Shown: positions 12,801 to 22,733 of the stretch, piece after piece
Layout of the letters: the number at the start of each line of letters is the position of its first letter
Position numbering within the stretch: the first letter of the stretch is position 1
Assembly (NCBI GenBank): GCA_010015655.1
Contig: ML976697.1
Coordinates: forward strand, 339,570 to 403,569
Length of the DNA stretch: 64,000 nucleotides
From: Bimuria novae-zelandiae CBS 107.79
Taxonomy: Eukaryota; Ascomycota; Dothideomycetes; Pleosporales; Didymosphaeriaceae
Direction: 5' to 3'
Notes under the pieces: model-generated
What the model was told of the DNA's origin: nothing
Databases searched by the model: none
What the model saw: the letters and a program-made list of their open reading frames with translations, nothing else
Made by a program: the position numbers and the translations under genes

Positions 12801-13050
12801 ACGTCGCGTTCTATCCTACTATGACTAGATGTCTCACAAGAACATAAGCAACTACCCCTACGCTGCAAAACACCCAAAATTCGGAGTTGCTATTAGCGAA
12901 GTACAAGCGAAACAAGTAAAAAAGTCTTTAGCCATGGTAACCACGCGCAGCCAGAAATGGGACAAGGTGCGGCCTAAAGGATATAAAGATAAAGAGACAC
13001 ATTTGCGTCCGTGGTACTGGAAATTGGACGACAAGATGTTCTTTATCTGA
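9848..13050 (+). pseudogene. Argonaute (QDE-2-like) pseudogene
   Basis: Plus-strand segments in changing frames line up in order with fungal Argonaute. An N-domain part covers 9896-10454. A 44-bp GT-AG intron (10455-10498) restores frame to a linker part (VHPDAPWYYDVRYRPFF) to 10950. A PAZ/L2 part covers about 10920-11390 (PFVPLELL-like block at 11114, preceded by a stop), MID about 11554-11950, and PIWI 11968-12825 (IIIGAHMSQPAPGA, VVFYRDSCHEM, then LALPVHYAQNLARRV). The last exon-like tail, 12829-13050, ends KLDDKMFFI as Argonautes do. In-frame stops lie at 9881 (TAA), 11114 (TAG), 11950 (TAA) and 12826 (TAG), with frame jumps near 10860-10950 and 11300. The first PIWI catalytic Asp (GADVTHP in the family) reads His. 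It would have been the guide-RNA-binding effector of RNA silencing. Identity is strong; loss of function is very likely. Confidence 0.82.
11424..11545 (+). repeat. 15-bp minisatellite inside the Argonaute pseudogene
   Basis: About eight imperfect tandem copies of a 15-bp unit (consensus ACAGATACGATCGAG, later ACAGATCCGCTCAAG) encode a pentapeptide repeat of the form T-D-[TP]-x-[KEG]. It lies between the PAZ/L2 and MID parts. The unit is a multiple of three, so the expansion itself does not break the frame. Confidence 0.85.
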
Positions 13051-14608
13051 GGCGGGGATTTACACTTGCTGAACAGGTTTTCGAGGCGCGGTTCTCCGTC
13101 GGTCTTGTTCCTGCACATTCAAGCTCCTTGTCAGTTTTTGTGGGCGGGCAGGCATGCATATGAGGACAACAAGCTGTATTGCTATCTGCAGAAAAGAGTG
13201 TGTGGAGTGAGGAGTCTGCTGAGAGGAGAGAGAGCGCGAGGAGAGCTTTTGTTGAGTCCCTAATCCGTGCACCTGAGTAGTACCTTCCACCTATGACGTC
13301 AGTCACGTGGCTACAGTTTTCAACCCCCGACACTCCACCAGTCCGTTTACTCTTTCACGTTCAGTGCGGCAACATTTGAAGATGTTAAATAATCTTCTAT
13401 CCTTCATTCACAACTTCTCTATAGCTTTTTTTGCACTACCATCGCGAGATCAAGAAACCTACCATTCTCTCACGCTTCCTTCTTCTCCACAACCATCAAC
13501 GTCCAATTTTTTCTTCTCCCGCATTTATAATTTCTGCATTCACATTCTCGCATTGACAACATTGAAGTCGTTCTGTTCACGGCGTCAAATACGCCTTCGG
13601 TCATTTCAAAAGGCCACACACTTCGGCGTACATAGTCTAGCGTTCACACCACTCACCGCAGCCATTTATTCAAATAAGACAGTCACTCATTCAACCCCAG
13701 TACTACATTAGTGAAGTCCACTCTGTAAACACAGCAAAGCCTTTCAGCTAAAACGCTCAGTTGCGATGCAATCTCTCGCTTTGTCGTCAAGCACCTCCCA
13801 AGAGAAGTTAAGAAGCGCATGCGTTACAAATAATCCAAAATCCTCATCCACTCCCATTCCTACACTCGTTAACTCCGCCCTTCTTTACCCCAAACACAAC
13901 CTCCAGTTCTAGTGCAGTTTCTCCCTTCGTATCCAACCACCTCTTAGATTGTTACAAATAACCCCCAGCCCACCAATAATGCCGCTTCGCAACGTATTCC
14001 GTTTATTAATATGCGCAATGCGTGTGAGTAACAGCTTGCAAAGCAGTCTCGCCCGCGGCTCCGTGTAGCCGATGCAGCGCTAAGTAGCACTTCCCGTACC
14101 ATGCGGAATAGGTGTCGAACTGCCGAAATAATGATCACCAATACTAGGTATCTTCGAGGGCTGGGAAATGGTGTGTGTTTGGTTTGCTACCCAACCTACT
14201 CTAGACGATGGTGCTGCGCCGTGGGAGAGGAATATGCGATGTGCGCTTGGCACGGGAATCGCCGACGCCCTTCGCATTGTGGAAGATGAGTTGCGAAAGA
14301 TTTAGATCATGAACAGAGAGTTTAGCTACATTGGTACTAGTTCAAAACGAGGAACAGGAAGGCGCAAAAATCCGCCACACTGGTCGGTTTGAGTATATTC
14401 GGTTCCATGGCAGAATCAGTCTTCTGCGTATAGTTTTGTACACCTGCAAAACTCTCCCTCTATTTCTCGTAAAACACACATGCCTATTACCCTTTCAACG
14501 TAACAGATACCATTCTCCATATCCCACCCATCTACGCCCACTCTAATTAACACTGTATACCGAAACCGACGCAGAAAGCAACTAACATCGCGCCATCCAC
14601 CAATAGCC
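13051..14608. other. Intergenic, no gene seen
   Basis: This lies between the 3' end of the Argonaute pseudogene and the 3' end of the permease gene. The open frames here are short, lack conserved composition or splice structure, and overlap each other on both strands. I see no gene. A CRE/E-box pair near 13294 is listed separately. Confidence 0.6.
13294..13309. promoter_or_regulatory. Palindromic CRE (TGACGTCA) next to E-box (CACGTG)
   Basis: TGACGTCA occupies 13294-13301 and CACGTG 13304-13309, two bases apart. In fungi these match bZIP (ATF/CREB) and bHLH or Cbf1-type sites. No start codon of a recognised gene lies just downstream, so the target is unclear. Confidence 0.4.
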
Positions 14609-16418
14609 TCAATACTCATACTCCGCCCGCCTCAACACCGGTACCTTAAACCTCTTCCTCCCACTAACACACCAATCCCCAATCGCAAACAGAATAATAA
14701 ACCCCGTAATCGGCCCCGCGTAGTTCATCGTCTCGCCATTGACGGGCCTAAAACTCGGCAGCGGCAACCAACACAGCGCAAACAGGATATACACCATAGC
14801 GCCGAAGTTGATGAACGGGCCGAGCCGTCCGAGCCTGAACGGACCCCAGGGGATAGGCGTAGGATGCTTTGTCGAAAGGCGGCGTATGAAGATAAACAGA
14901 ATGGGCGTGAAGTACGAAATGTACAGTCCCAGCGCAGGCAAGGAGATAAATGCGTTAAACGCCGTCGTAGACCCGATGTTAATAATAGCGAGAACGCAAA
15001 GCGAGCCTCCTAGCAGCAGCAGCGCATTCAGCGGCATCTTCAGCGTAGGATGGACCTTTGCGAAGGTGCTGGAGAAAGGGAGGCCGTTGTCGCGGGAGAA
15101 GGCCCAAATGAGGCGGGAGACGGAGGCGAAGATGTTGAAGAAGGAGACGAAGATGATGATGCAGATGATGATGACGAAGAGGTTGGTTGCGGGCTTCGAG
15201 CCGGTGGCTTGGTAGTATACCTGGATGATGGGGAGGGAGTCGGCGGCGACGACGGCGGGGTCGCCGATGGTGAAGAGTACGGTGGTTAGGAAGGCGAATT
15301 GCATGATGGCGTTGAGGACGACGGAGAAGATCATGGAGCGCGGGACGCGGACGCGGGTTTTCTTTACTTCGTCGGACATGTGCATGACGCCGTCGAAACC
15401 TAGGATATAGTGAGCCTCTGTCTAAAGATGCTGTGGGAGATGGATGATGGAACGTACCTGTGAGAGGGTATGCAACTGTAAGAAGTCCAATGCCAAAGGC
15501 CACGACGGGCTGTTCCCAACCACTATCGTGGGTAAGAGTCTTGAAGACATAGTCGGTAGGGCTTCGAGGAGCCAGTACCACCAGAGTGATGATGCTGACG
15601 AGGAAGAAGACGACATGTAGTATGGCACCAACGGCTTCAAATGGATTCAACAATTTTCGGAAGTAGAAGTTGGCGAAGAAGGGCAGCGACGTGACAGCCC
15701 ACATCAAGAGCGTCGCGTGCCATTGCTTAGGGACGTAGTCGGGGTTGTTGAAAATAACGAGGCCGGTGATGATGTTCGAGATCAAAGCCGGATTCGAAGT
15801 ACAAGAGCATATCCAGGCGAAGACAGTGATCCAACCTGTGATCGATCAGGCCTGCGACACACGCGTACATCATACATTGTAAATGTAAACATACCTTGCA
15901 TGAGGCCAAAAAATCGGGGCCATTTGGGGGCGAACGTGGCCGACCAGCGATACTGGGCTCCAACGGTGGGGTCCCTACCCAGTGTTAGCAGTCGCTTCAC
16001 CGGTTACCGCCCAGTGAGCCCTGGAGAGCACATGTGCATGCAATCGAGCGGCGCAGCCCTTACATCGATGCCATCTCGGCCAGCGAGGTAACCACCAGCG
16101 TGGTTCCGAATCCCGCGAGGATGCTCCCGTAGACGATAGACGCCGGCCCGCCATTGCTAAGCGCGAACTGAAAAGTGACAGCTGCAGCCTCCCAGGAGCA
16201 CTGTAGCACAAACGAGAAATTGACAGTCGACACTGAGTTAATATATCGCTACAAAACATGTAAGAGATGGATCACGCTCCGCTCACGAGGATCCATACCT
16301 CAAGAGTGCCGCCCTGATGGGCTTGCTCGGTTCGTTTCCGGTCGTCTTCAATCGCCTCCTGAGCAGCGACCTTGTCAACCTCCCCGGCCCGGGTCGTCAG
16401 CTGTAAATCCTTATCCAT
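14609..16418 (-). CDS. APC-superfamily amino-acid/choline-type permease
   Basis: This is a plasma-membrane transporter of the fungal Hnm1/Uga4/Bat1-like group (amino acids, GABA, polyamines or choline); the substrate cannot be told. Five exons on the minus strand: 16418-16299, 16248-16064, 15974-15895, 15835-15458 and 15399-14609. The introns are 50, 89, 59 and 58 bp with GT-AG ends, and the total of 1,554 bp gives 517 residues. Family blocks appear in order: a short polar N-terminus, FALSNGGPASIVYG, SLAEMAS, PTVGAQYRWSA, and FDGVMHMSDE followed by RVPRSM. About twelve hydrophobic helices are present, and the C-terminus is short and charged (RRAEYEY). The start ATG at 16418 is the first in frame and opens the hydrophilic tail. 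No lesions were seen. It lies 1.3 kb from the divergent rhodopsin-domain gene and could belong to the peptide cluster, but nothing shows that. Confidence 0.88.
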
Positions 16419-17756
16419 GGCCAATTGGTTGCGTGCAACAAAGTAAAGGGGTGACGCTCCCAGCACAGTGGTAGGAGAACAGGACACAGCCGCGTCCTTA
16501 TTGACTTGTTGAGCTTCGGAGAAATCCCTTGGTTGTCAATTAGCGGCTCTTGCGGCGGGGAAGTTCTCGACCATGGCAGCGGAGCGTGCGCAGTGGCATG
16601 TTGTGCAACAGTGTTCGTCATGCACGCCCCCCACAGCGCCATAGCTTAGCATGGCTAGAATGAAATCACGGCGACGTTTCCCGATGGGGGTAGTGTACAT
16701 TATGATGGAGTTTATGGCGTAATAGTATACCATGTAAGTTCTCCGGAGCAAGTTCCGGACGCCTAATTGCTTTTGTTGGCGTGGTTGGATACGGTGGTGT
16801 TGGGGACTCGAGAAATTTGTGGATGCTGTCCCACGCAAGTCGCACACAGACGCCATGCATGACCTCGCTTGACATTGTCATTCGCTTCGTATCCTCCTGC
16901 AGCCAGCTCATAAGCTCGCTCCCGTCGAGTCATGGGCCATCAGATACGAAAAAAGGATTCCAATGGCATTGATGAGTTGGATTTCACAGTTCAGCTCGAG
17001 CAACAGTGATGAGCAAGGTTTGATTGCGCGAAAGCGACGCAACGGAAGCGTCAGTGCGGATGGCCGGAGAGGAAAACTTGTTGATTGGGCCAGAAGCGCG
17101 GAATATTCTTTCTCATCCTGATTGTAAGCGATGCCAATCACGCCTTGCTTGGGATGGTGCAAGGTTTGGGCTTGCATGCTGCGGGATGGAGAAGTGCCGA
17201 GCCGCGCCTTTCTTTTGGCGGACGAGCACGTATCATTCATTTTCGTTATCAATTGGGCGCAAATACGCGCAGGTGCAGTGAAGGGAAGGTGGACATTCAC
17301 TATAGATGCTGTCAAAACCGCGCGGAGGGGCCGGAGGGGGTAGCGTACGGGAGCCAGTGGGTGCACCAGGGACTATCCGAGCGGCCACTAAGGTCAGCGG
17401 AGAAATCGCTCCCCCTAGCGGTGCAGGCACCGACCACTTCCTGGCTGTTTCACGTCGTCCCGACTCCTCGACATCCCACACCATTCTAGAACGCGGTGCT
17501 CACCCGTCAGCGGTTGAGTAAACGAGATGCTTCGTCGTCCGTCGCTCCAATCGCGGAACGATGGCCCCGGGCCCCCAAGGGGATTCATTGGTCGCTTGGC
17601 CGCCACTAAGATTTGAATGCCATTGTACAGCTGAGACAGGTTCCGAGGTCTTCACCCACGCCTTACCTCCGCATCAAACTGGTGAAGCGCAGCCTTACAT
17701 ATGCCGCCCCGTCCTCTGTGGCCCGTCTATGATCGACGCCATGTTAGCAGTGTAAT
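16419..17756. other. Divergent intergenic region
   Basis: This 1.3 kb lies between the starts of the permease (leftward) and the rhodopsin-domain gene (rightward) and should hold both promoters. Many short overlapping frames occur on both strands, none with protein-like conservation or splice structure that I recognise. No clear TATA box was found close to either start. Confidence 0.55.
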
Positions 17757-19444
17757 ATGGCAGCTGTACCTACGAAGCCTCCGCTCCATCCGCTGACTGC
17801 GGATGATCGTGGTTCCATCATCATTATTATCGCCTACACCTTCATCTTCATCACCGTTCTCGCCACAGTGATTCGTTTTGGTCTCGCGTGGAGACACAGG
17901 TTGCATTTGAAAAAGGACGATGTCTCTTTCGCGATTGGTGCGGTGAGTGAAGAACTGTGCCTCGCCCTGCGCACCTCGCTCATGTCGACAGATATTGGTC
18001 GTGGCAAGCTCATTCTGCTTCCACATTGCCAGCAACAATGGTCTGGGGAAGAAAATAGACAAGGTGCCCAAAGTGGACCTAGCCGTTTACCACAAAGTAT
18101 GGGCTCGCCTATCTCATTGCAGTGGTACGACTAATGATTTCGCCTAACAGTCAATGTATGCTGGCGAGTTGCTCAGTCTAGCCGCGCAATGGGCAGCCAA
18201 GGTATCCTTCTTACAACTGTGCGAGCGAGTCGCACCTCGAAAACCAAAGGAGTACAACATCGTCTTCAGCATGGTCACCTTTTGGGGCGTTTTCGCCATG
18301 TTTGCCATCGCCTTCCAATGCGGTCTCCCCAAACCCTGGATGTTTGACCCGTCCAATTGCGTAACGAAAGGAATAATGTACTACCCGGTGATCATCATGA
18401 ATATTCTCACAGACATCGTTCTGGGGACGTGGATCCTACCTACGCTCTGGCACTTGTTAATGGACCAAGACCGTCGTGTTATAGTCATTGTGTTGTTCGG
18501 ATCTCGCTTGATGTGAGTTGCTCTGTCGTTGAAACTGGGCCGGACTATCGTGCTGACCGCACAGTGTTGCTTGCGTTGCCACTGCTCAATTGATTTCTGT
18601 GGTACGGCACATATTGAGTACCGACGTTACTTGTGGGTTGCTCCTATTCAGCGAGGTTTCTCTACGTCGTCGCTAATGTAAACAGACGAATCGTTTGGCC
18701 GCGTTCTGTGGATGCTGTAAGCCCGACCTCGACTGAGGAGCCCAAGGGAAAGCTGCTAACATTCGCAGCTGCGTCTCACATCTTTCCGTTCTCCAGTCTA
18801 CGATACCGAGGACCAAAAAATTCATCGCCGCTCTTCAGCTTCGAACGCACGCCACTGTTCGTCTCACAGAATTTGAACTACAACTGCCTACCGACCCGAC
18901 AACTCGCACGATTGCGGGAAAGGAATTAGATGACACCTTCGACAGCTCCGAAGGGAACGTTACAAAGCGAGAAGATGTGCACACACTATCACGCCCTCCC
19001 AGCCCCAGAGACTCAGCCGGTCACCGACGTTCCGAGTCCCTTGCACGCAGCACGCAGTCCGAGCGACCCCTCGTCCCCCTCCAGCTTACCCCTAGCGCAG
19101 AGCTGTACTTTACGACGGAGATAGTAGCGCAGCCAGAACTCAAGCCGACAGAAGCCGCAGAAAGTTCGACGAGGTATGACGCCAACGACTGGAGGAAATA
19201 CTTGGGTAAACGCAAGAACAAAGACGACATGAACCTATCGAGAATGTTCTCTTGGAATAGCAGAGGCAGCTTTGCGCGGGAACGCATTGTGCAGACGAAA
19301 GAGGTAACACAGAAGGTCGAGGTTGTGCAGCCAAAAGAGTCGCGATGGGCCTTGAGAAAACACAGTGAAAGCTCGAAACGGAACAGTAAGAGCATGAGTG
19401 ACGAACCGAGCATGAAGAGCTCCGGACAGGGCGACAGGGATTGA
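17757..19444 (+). CDS. Rhodopsin-domain seven-helix integral membrane protein
   Basis: This is a fungal integral membrane protein of the PTH11/SAT4-related rhodopsin-domain family, whose members are thought to act in surface sensing but are mostly uncharacterised. Six exons: 17757-17942, 17992-18096, 18151-18512, 18565-18632, 18686-18716 and 18769-19444. The introns are 49-54 bp, and the total is 1,428 bp for 475 residues. Seven hydrophobic helices span about residues 20-300, starting with SIIIIIAYTFIFITVLATVI. Family-typical blocks include KDDVSF after helix 1, QLCERVAPRK, and STIPRTKKFIAAL at the end of the last helix. The tail of about 180 residues is polar and Ser/Lys-rich, as usual. ATG 17757 opens a short tail before helix 1. 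It converges on the first UstYa gene and, by position, may belong to the peptide cluster. Confidence 0.85.
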
Positions 19445-19989
19445 GGAAGAACTAGTGCTGGGTCAACGATGGGATGAGGGGAGAAGGCGCATACGGTTAG
19501 GTGTTTTAGTGGTGCCCAGGAGCTTTTTTTCAGCACGATACCCCATGTTAGCTTGAAATTGGCTTCTGTTTGCGTATAGAAGGTGCTTGAGGCTTTCGCA
19601 GTACTCTCAGCGTTCACGTTCTGAGCGTTCATGTTCCGCTTCGAATAGATATGTATTCTATCCTGAAATGTTCCTTTCGTGCGCTTTTTCACACTCTAAC
19701 ATGTGCTGGCTAGCAACGGTAGCCAATGAGGCTGTAACATTCCATCCTAGGCAGAATGAGATGCTTCTCGCCGGACAGGTCCGACCTTTGTGTTCGACAT
19801 CACCTTGAACCGATCTTGCCTCAACAGACTAAATCTAGTAGGTACAGCACCACGTTCGCCGTTCGAGGTCAACCGACCGTACGTGGCAAGCATGCAGCAT
19901 CTCAGCTCTTTCCACATCAAGGGCAAAGGCCGCATCGCGGACTGCCACAAAAGATCCCACCACAAGACCACATATTGCTTGCCCTCCCA
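19445..19989. other. Convergent intergenic region
   Basis: This 0.5 kb lies between the 3' ends of the rhodopsin-domain gene and the first UstYa-family gene. It should hold both transcript ends. No gene or clear repeat is seen. Confidence 0.6.
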
Positions 19990-20981
19990 TCACCCCCTTC
20001 CCTGCCCAGGCCTAAACTCCTTCACCACAACCGCCCCCTCCGGCGGCCCCACCGCCTCCTTGAAAAAAGTCTCACTATCCACGGCATTCTCCACCGTCCA
20101 CTCCCTCAACGCCTCAAAATCTCTACAAACCTTCTTATTATTAAAATCCGGCTGCGGCATCTTATGTCCCTCTACCCAATTAAACGTCACCACATCCACG
20201 CTCCCGGTACACCTAATTGCCTGGGCCAGCACATCGAGGCAGTGATCGATATGCGCTTCGTGCAGCTCGGACCCCGGATACGGCCCCTCGGTTGCCTCGT
20301 GGTAGTGCTTGTAGCTTATTTCGCGGCGGAGTTTATCGAGGCAGTGCAGGTGGTGGAAAACGTCCATGCCGGCTATGTAAGCGTCGGAACCGAGGTTGAG
20401 GGCGGGGGGCGCTTTTACGGCGACAGAAGGGTCTTTTCCGAGGGCGCGGACATCCGCGGAACTTATGATGATGGGCGCGATGTTGCTGCCGATGGAGGCC
20501 CAGGCGGCGTCTGCGGCGGGGCCGGTGCGGGTGCGGAAGAGGGAGGGCGGGGAGGTGGGCCAGAAGGTGCCGTTTGTAGTGAGGGTTAGCTTGGGGATGG
20601 GGAAGCGGGAGAAGACGGGCGCTGGGATTTGGGTAATGTTAGTTGATGGGATGATGGGGGTTTGAGGGAGGTGTTACAGTAGTAGGATGTTGCTTTCCAG
20701 TGGTCTTGGTCGGAGAGGGTGGAGGGAGGTTTTGAGGACGAGAATATTACTAGTGAGAGCGCGAAGAGGAGGATGTTGAGGAGGGTTATGGTGATTAGGG
20801 CGGTGGTGAACCAAGCAGTTCTGCAGGGTGCTTTGTGAATGCGTTCGTTGATTTCGCCCAGTAGAAGGGCTTTTTCGTGCTCATCGTTGTATTCGTTAAA
20901 CGGTAGTCTTTCTGAAGAGTTGAGCGTGGCGTGGGTGCCGGCTGAGTCGTCAGAGCCCATGTACTGATCCCGCTCTTCCAT
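19990..20981 (-). CDS. UstYa-family (DUF3328) protein, copy 1
   Basis: UstYa-family proteins are membrane-anchored enzymes that, in the ustiloxin, asperipin, phomopsin and victorin pathways, oxidise and cyclise ribosomal peptides. Two exons on the minus strand (20981-20678 and 20621-19990) with a 56-bp intron give 936 bp, or 311 residues. Residues 56-80 form one transmembrane helix after a charged cytosolic tail. The two family motifs are intact: HHLHC at 191-195 and HIDHC at 225-229, the presumed metal-binding sites. A YSP block follows the helix as in relatives. It is transcribed in the same direction as the peptide precursor, about 0.6 kb downstream of it. No defects were seen. Its substrate being the neighbouring precursor is inference from position. 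Confidence 0.9.
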
Positions 20982-21603
20982 TGTGGTACGTCAGCTGTGG
21001 GAGCTCTACAACAGTTTTTTTTTTGGTTATCAGGTGGAGTGGAAGTGCAAACCAGGCGAGAAGCCTAAGGCGATATGTCATGTCAATAAAGGTAACGCTC
21101 GCTGATAAGCCACATGCATCAGGCGAAGCTTCGAGTAGCGCACAATCCTTTCGAGTGGCCGAGCGGTCACGAATGATACCGGAGACATGCCACCCCACTG
21201 CCAAGGTGAGGCCAAGATCCGGGCGTTGAAGTGCGTAGGTCACGGGATGCAGATTGGCCAAAATGCCCAATATCCTAGAGCGAGATAGTCCTGCTACTAG
21301 TCTACTTCACTTATGCAAGTTGATCCATCGCTTTTGGACGAAAGAGGTAGGTATATGGCATACACTGAGTCCATGCGACCAGACGAGTATTCACGAGTAT
21401 TCACAGTTAAATGACCATTTAGTGATTGAGAAGTTTCACATTTCGTCGAGAAGAGGCATTTTCACCATTTTGTAAATGCTCTGATATTGAAATTGGAGTA
21501 TCTTCGATCGTTCCAATAAAGACGTGCAGCTACGCATGACGTAGTTCTTTCATCTCATCACTTCGTGCACAGAGACAGTGGCTTTCCCCCTCAAAATGCC
21601 TCT
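20982..21603. other. Intergenic, promoter side of UstYa copy 1
   Basis: This 0.6 kb lies between the start of the first UstYa gene and the 3' end of the precursor gene. It should contain the former's promoter and the latter's transcript end. A 10-T run lies near 21015-21024. I see no additional gene. Confidence 0.55.
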
Positions 21604-22162
21604 CTACTGCTCCTCACGCTTGTCAATGTAGGTAATGTCATACCACTGAGGGTCCGCCTGGCGCTTTTTCTCCTCCTCAGCACGCTTGTCGATGTAAGTG
21701 ATATCGTACCACTGAGGGTCCGCCTTGCGCTTCTTCTCCTCCTCAGCACGCTTGTCGATATAGGTAATATCTGTTCAGGCAGTCAGTAGATGAATATTTT
21801 CAAATAACGATCTCGGGAAAACACTCACCGTACCACTGCGCCTCAGCTTCACGCTTCTTGTCGGCGATATCACGCTTCAACTTGTCGATATAGGTGATGT
21901 CGTACCACTGAGGAGCAGCATCACGACTCTTCTCGGCGGCCTCGCGCTTCGCCTTATCGATGTAGGTAATGTCGTACCACTGAGGAGCAGCCTCGCGGCT
22001 CTTTTCAGCAGCAGCAGCTTCCCGCTTCACCTTGTCGATGTAGGTGATGTCGTACCACTGGGGCTCAGCATCGCGGTTCTGGACTTCCTTGGGTTGAACG
22101 GGAGCCGCATTGGCAAGACCAGCAGCGAGCCCGAGGACTGCAGAGACGGTGGAGACACGCAT
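21604..22162 (-). CDS. Kex2-processed repeat precursor of a dikaritin-type RiPP
   Basis: Two exons on the minus strand (22162-21829 and 21770-21604) with a 58-bp intron encode 166 residues. Residues 1-19 form a signal peptide (hydrophobic core VSAVLGLAAGLANA). Then come six copies of the decapeptide QWYDITYIDK, starting at residues 35, 61, 85, 109, 131 and 153. All six are identical, while the spacers vary in length (copy spacing 26, 24, 24, 22, 22) and are rich in Glu, Ala, Lys and Arg. Every copy is followed within four residues by KR or, for the last, K-R directly; KR is the Kex2 cleavage signal. The intron splits copy 4. This is the layout of ustiloxin, phomopsin and asperipin precursors: a secreted protein cut in the Golgi into several identical cores. 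UstYa-type genes flank it on both sides. The core is not one I recognise, and the mature product is unknown. Confidence 0.92.
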
Positions 22163-22733
22163 GTTGAAGACTTGGGGCTCTTTGAGGTGAGACGAGGAGA
22201 AACCAACCCGAGACTCACATTAGAGCACGGCGACGCCTGATATATACAGTGATCTACATTCTAAAACGTCTGGCTTTCGCACCCTGTAGATCATGCAAAG
22301 GTAACGTTATCGACAGGTTGTAGTGTAGATGCTCGGCATAGCTGAAAGGAATCCTGAAGGAAGCGGGGTGGGTATGCCAAGCAGACGGTAATCTGCCAAG
22401 CGGCTACTATAGAGGGGTCCTACTCACCTCACCTTCCTGATCCATCTGAGCCGGGCTTTTCAACATCACTACCGATCGGCCACATACGCAATCATGCCCG
22501 CCTTATTCCTCAGCTTCGCAAAATTACCTAGGAGACGCCGATTCCGCAACGCTATATGCTGAGCGCTGTCGGCGGTGGAATCCTGCATGCGAGAGTTACT
22601 TAGGGTAGCCGCAAAGCGAACCAACAAACCAACGAAGTAAAGAGAATAGGAAGTTGTCGCTTTCGCGAAAGATTCAACTTTGGGAGCAGTTATACGCTCA
22701 AATCACGTCTCATCATCTTCATCCTCTGACCGG
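22163..22733. promoter_or_regulatory. Bidirectional promoter between precursor and UstYa copy 2
   Basis: This 571-bp region separates two divergently transcribed genes, so both are likely driven from here and may be co-regulated. A TATATA box lies at 22241-22246, about 80 bp upstream of the precursor start. A 9-bp inverted pair is listed separately. No TATA box is obvious on the UstYa copy 2 side. Confidence 0.6.
22250..22293. promoter_or_regulatory. Inverted 9-mer pair TGATCTACA / TGTAGATCA
   Basis: TGATCTACA at 22250-22258 and its exact reverse complement at 22285-22293 are separated by 26 bp, just upstream of the TATA-like box of the precursor gene. Such a pair could bind a dimeric regulator. 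This is a pattern observation only. Confidence 0.35.

Noticed and set aside
9848..13050. Intact Argonaute gene explained only by introns
   Set aside because: One 44-bp intron fits well, but the stops at 11114, 11950 and 12826 lie inside conserved blocks without suitable GT-AG pairs around them.
13307..13711. A 134-codon plus-strand frame
   Set aside because: Ser/Thr/Phe-rich with no domain, no signal and no spliced continuation; it lies in a pyrimidine-rich stretch.
19021..19692. A 223-codon minus-strand frame
   Set aside because: It overlaps the last exon of the rhodopsin-domain gene, which has a complete six-exon model, and shows no domain of its own.
19756..20589. A 277-codon plus-strand frame, Pro/His/Arg-rich
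   Set aside because: It is antisense to UstYa copy 1 and has a composition typical of reverse-strand translation of GC-rich DNA.
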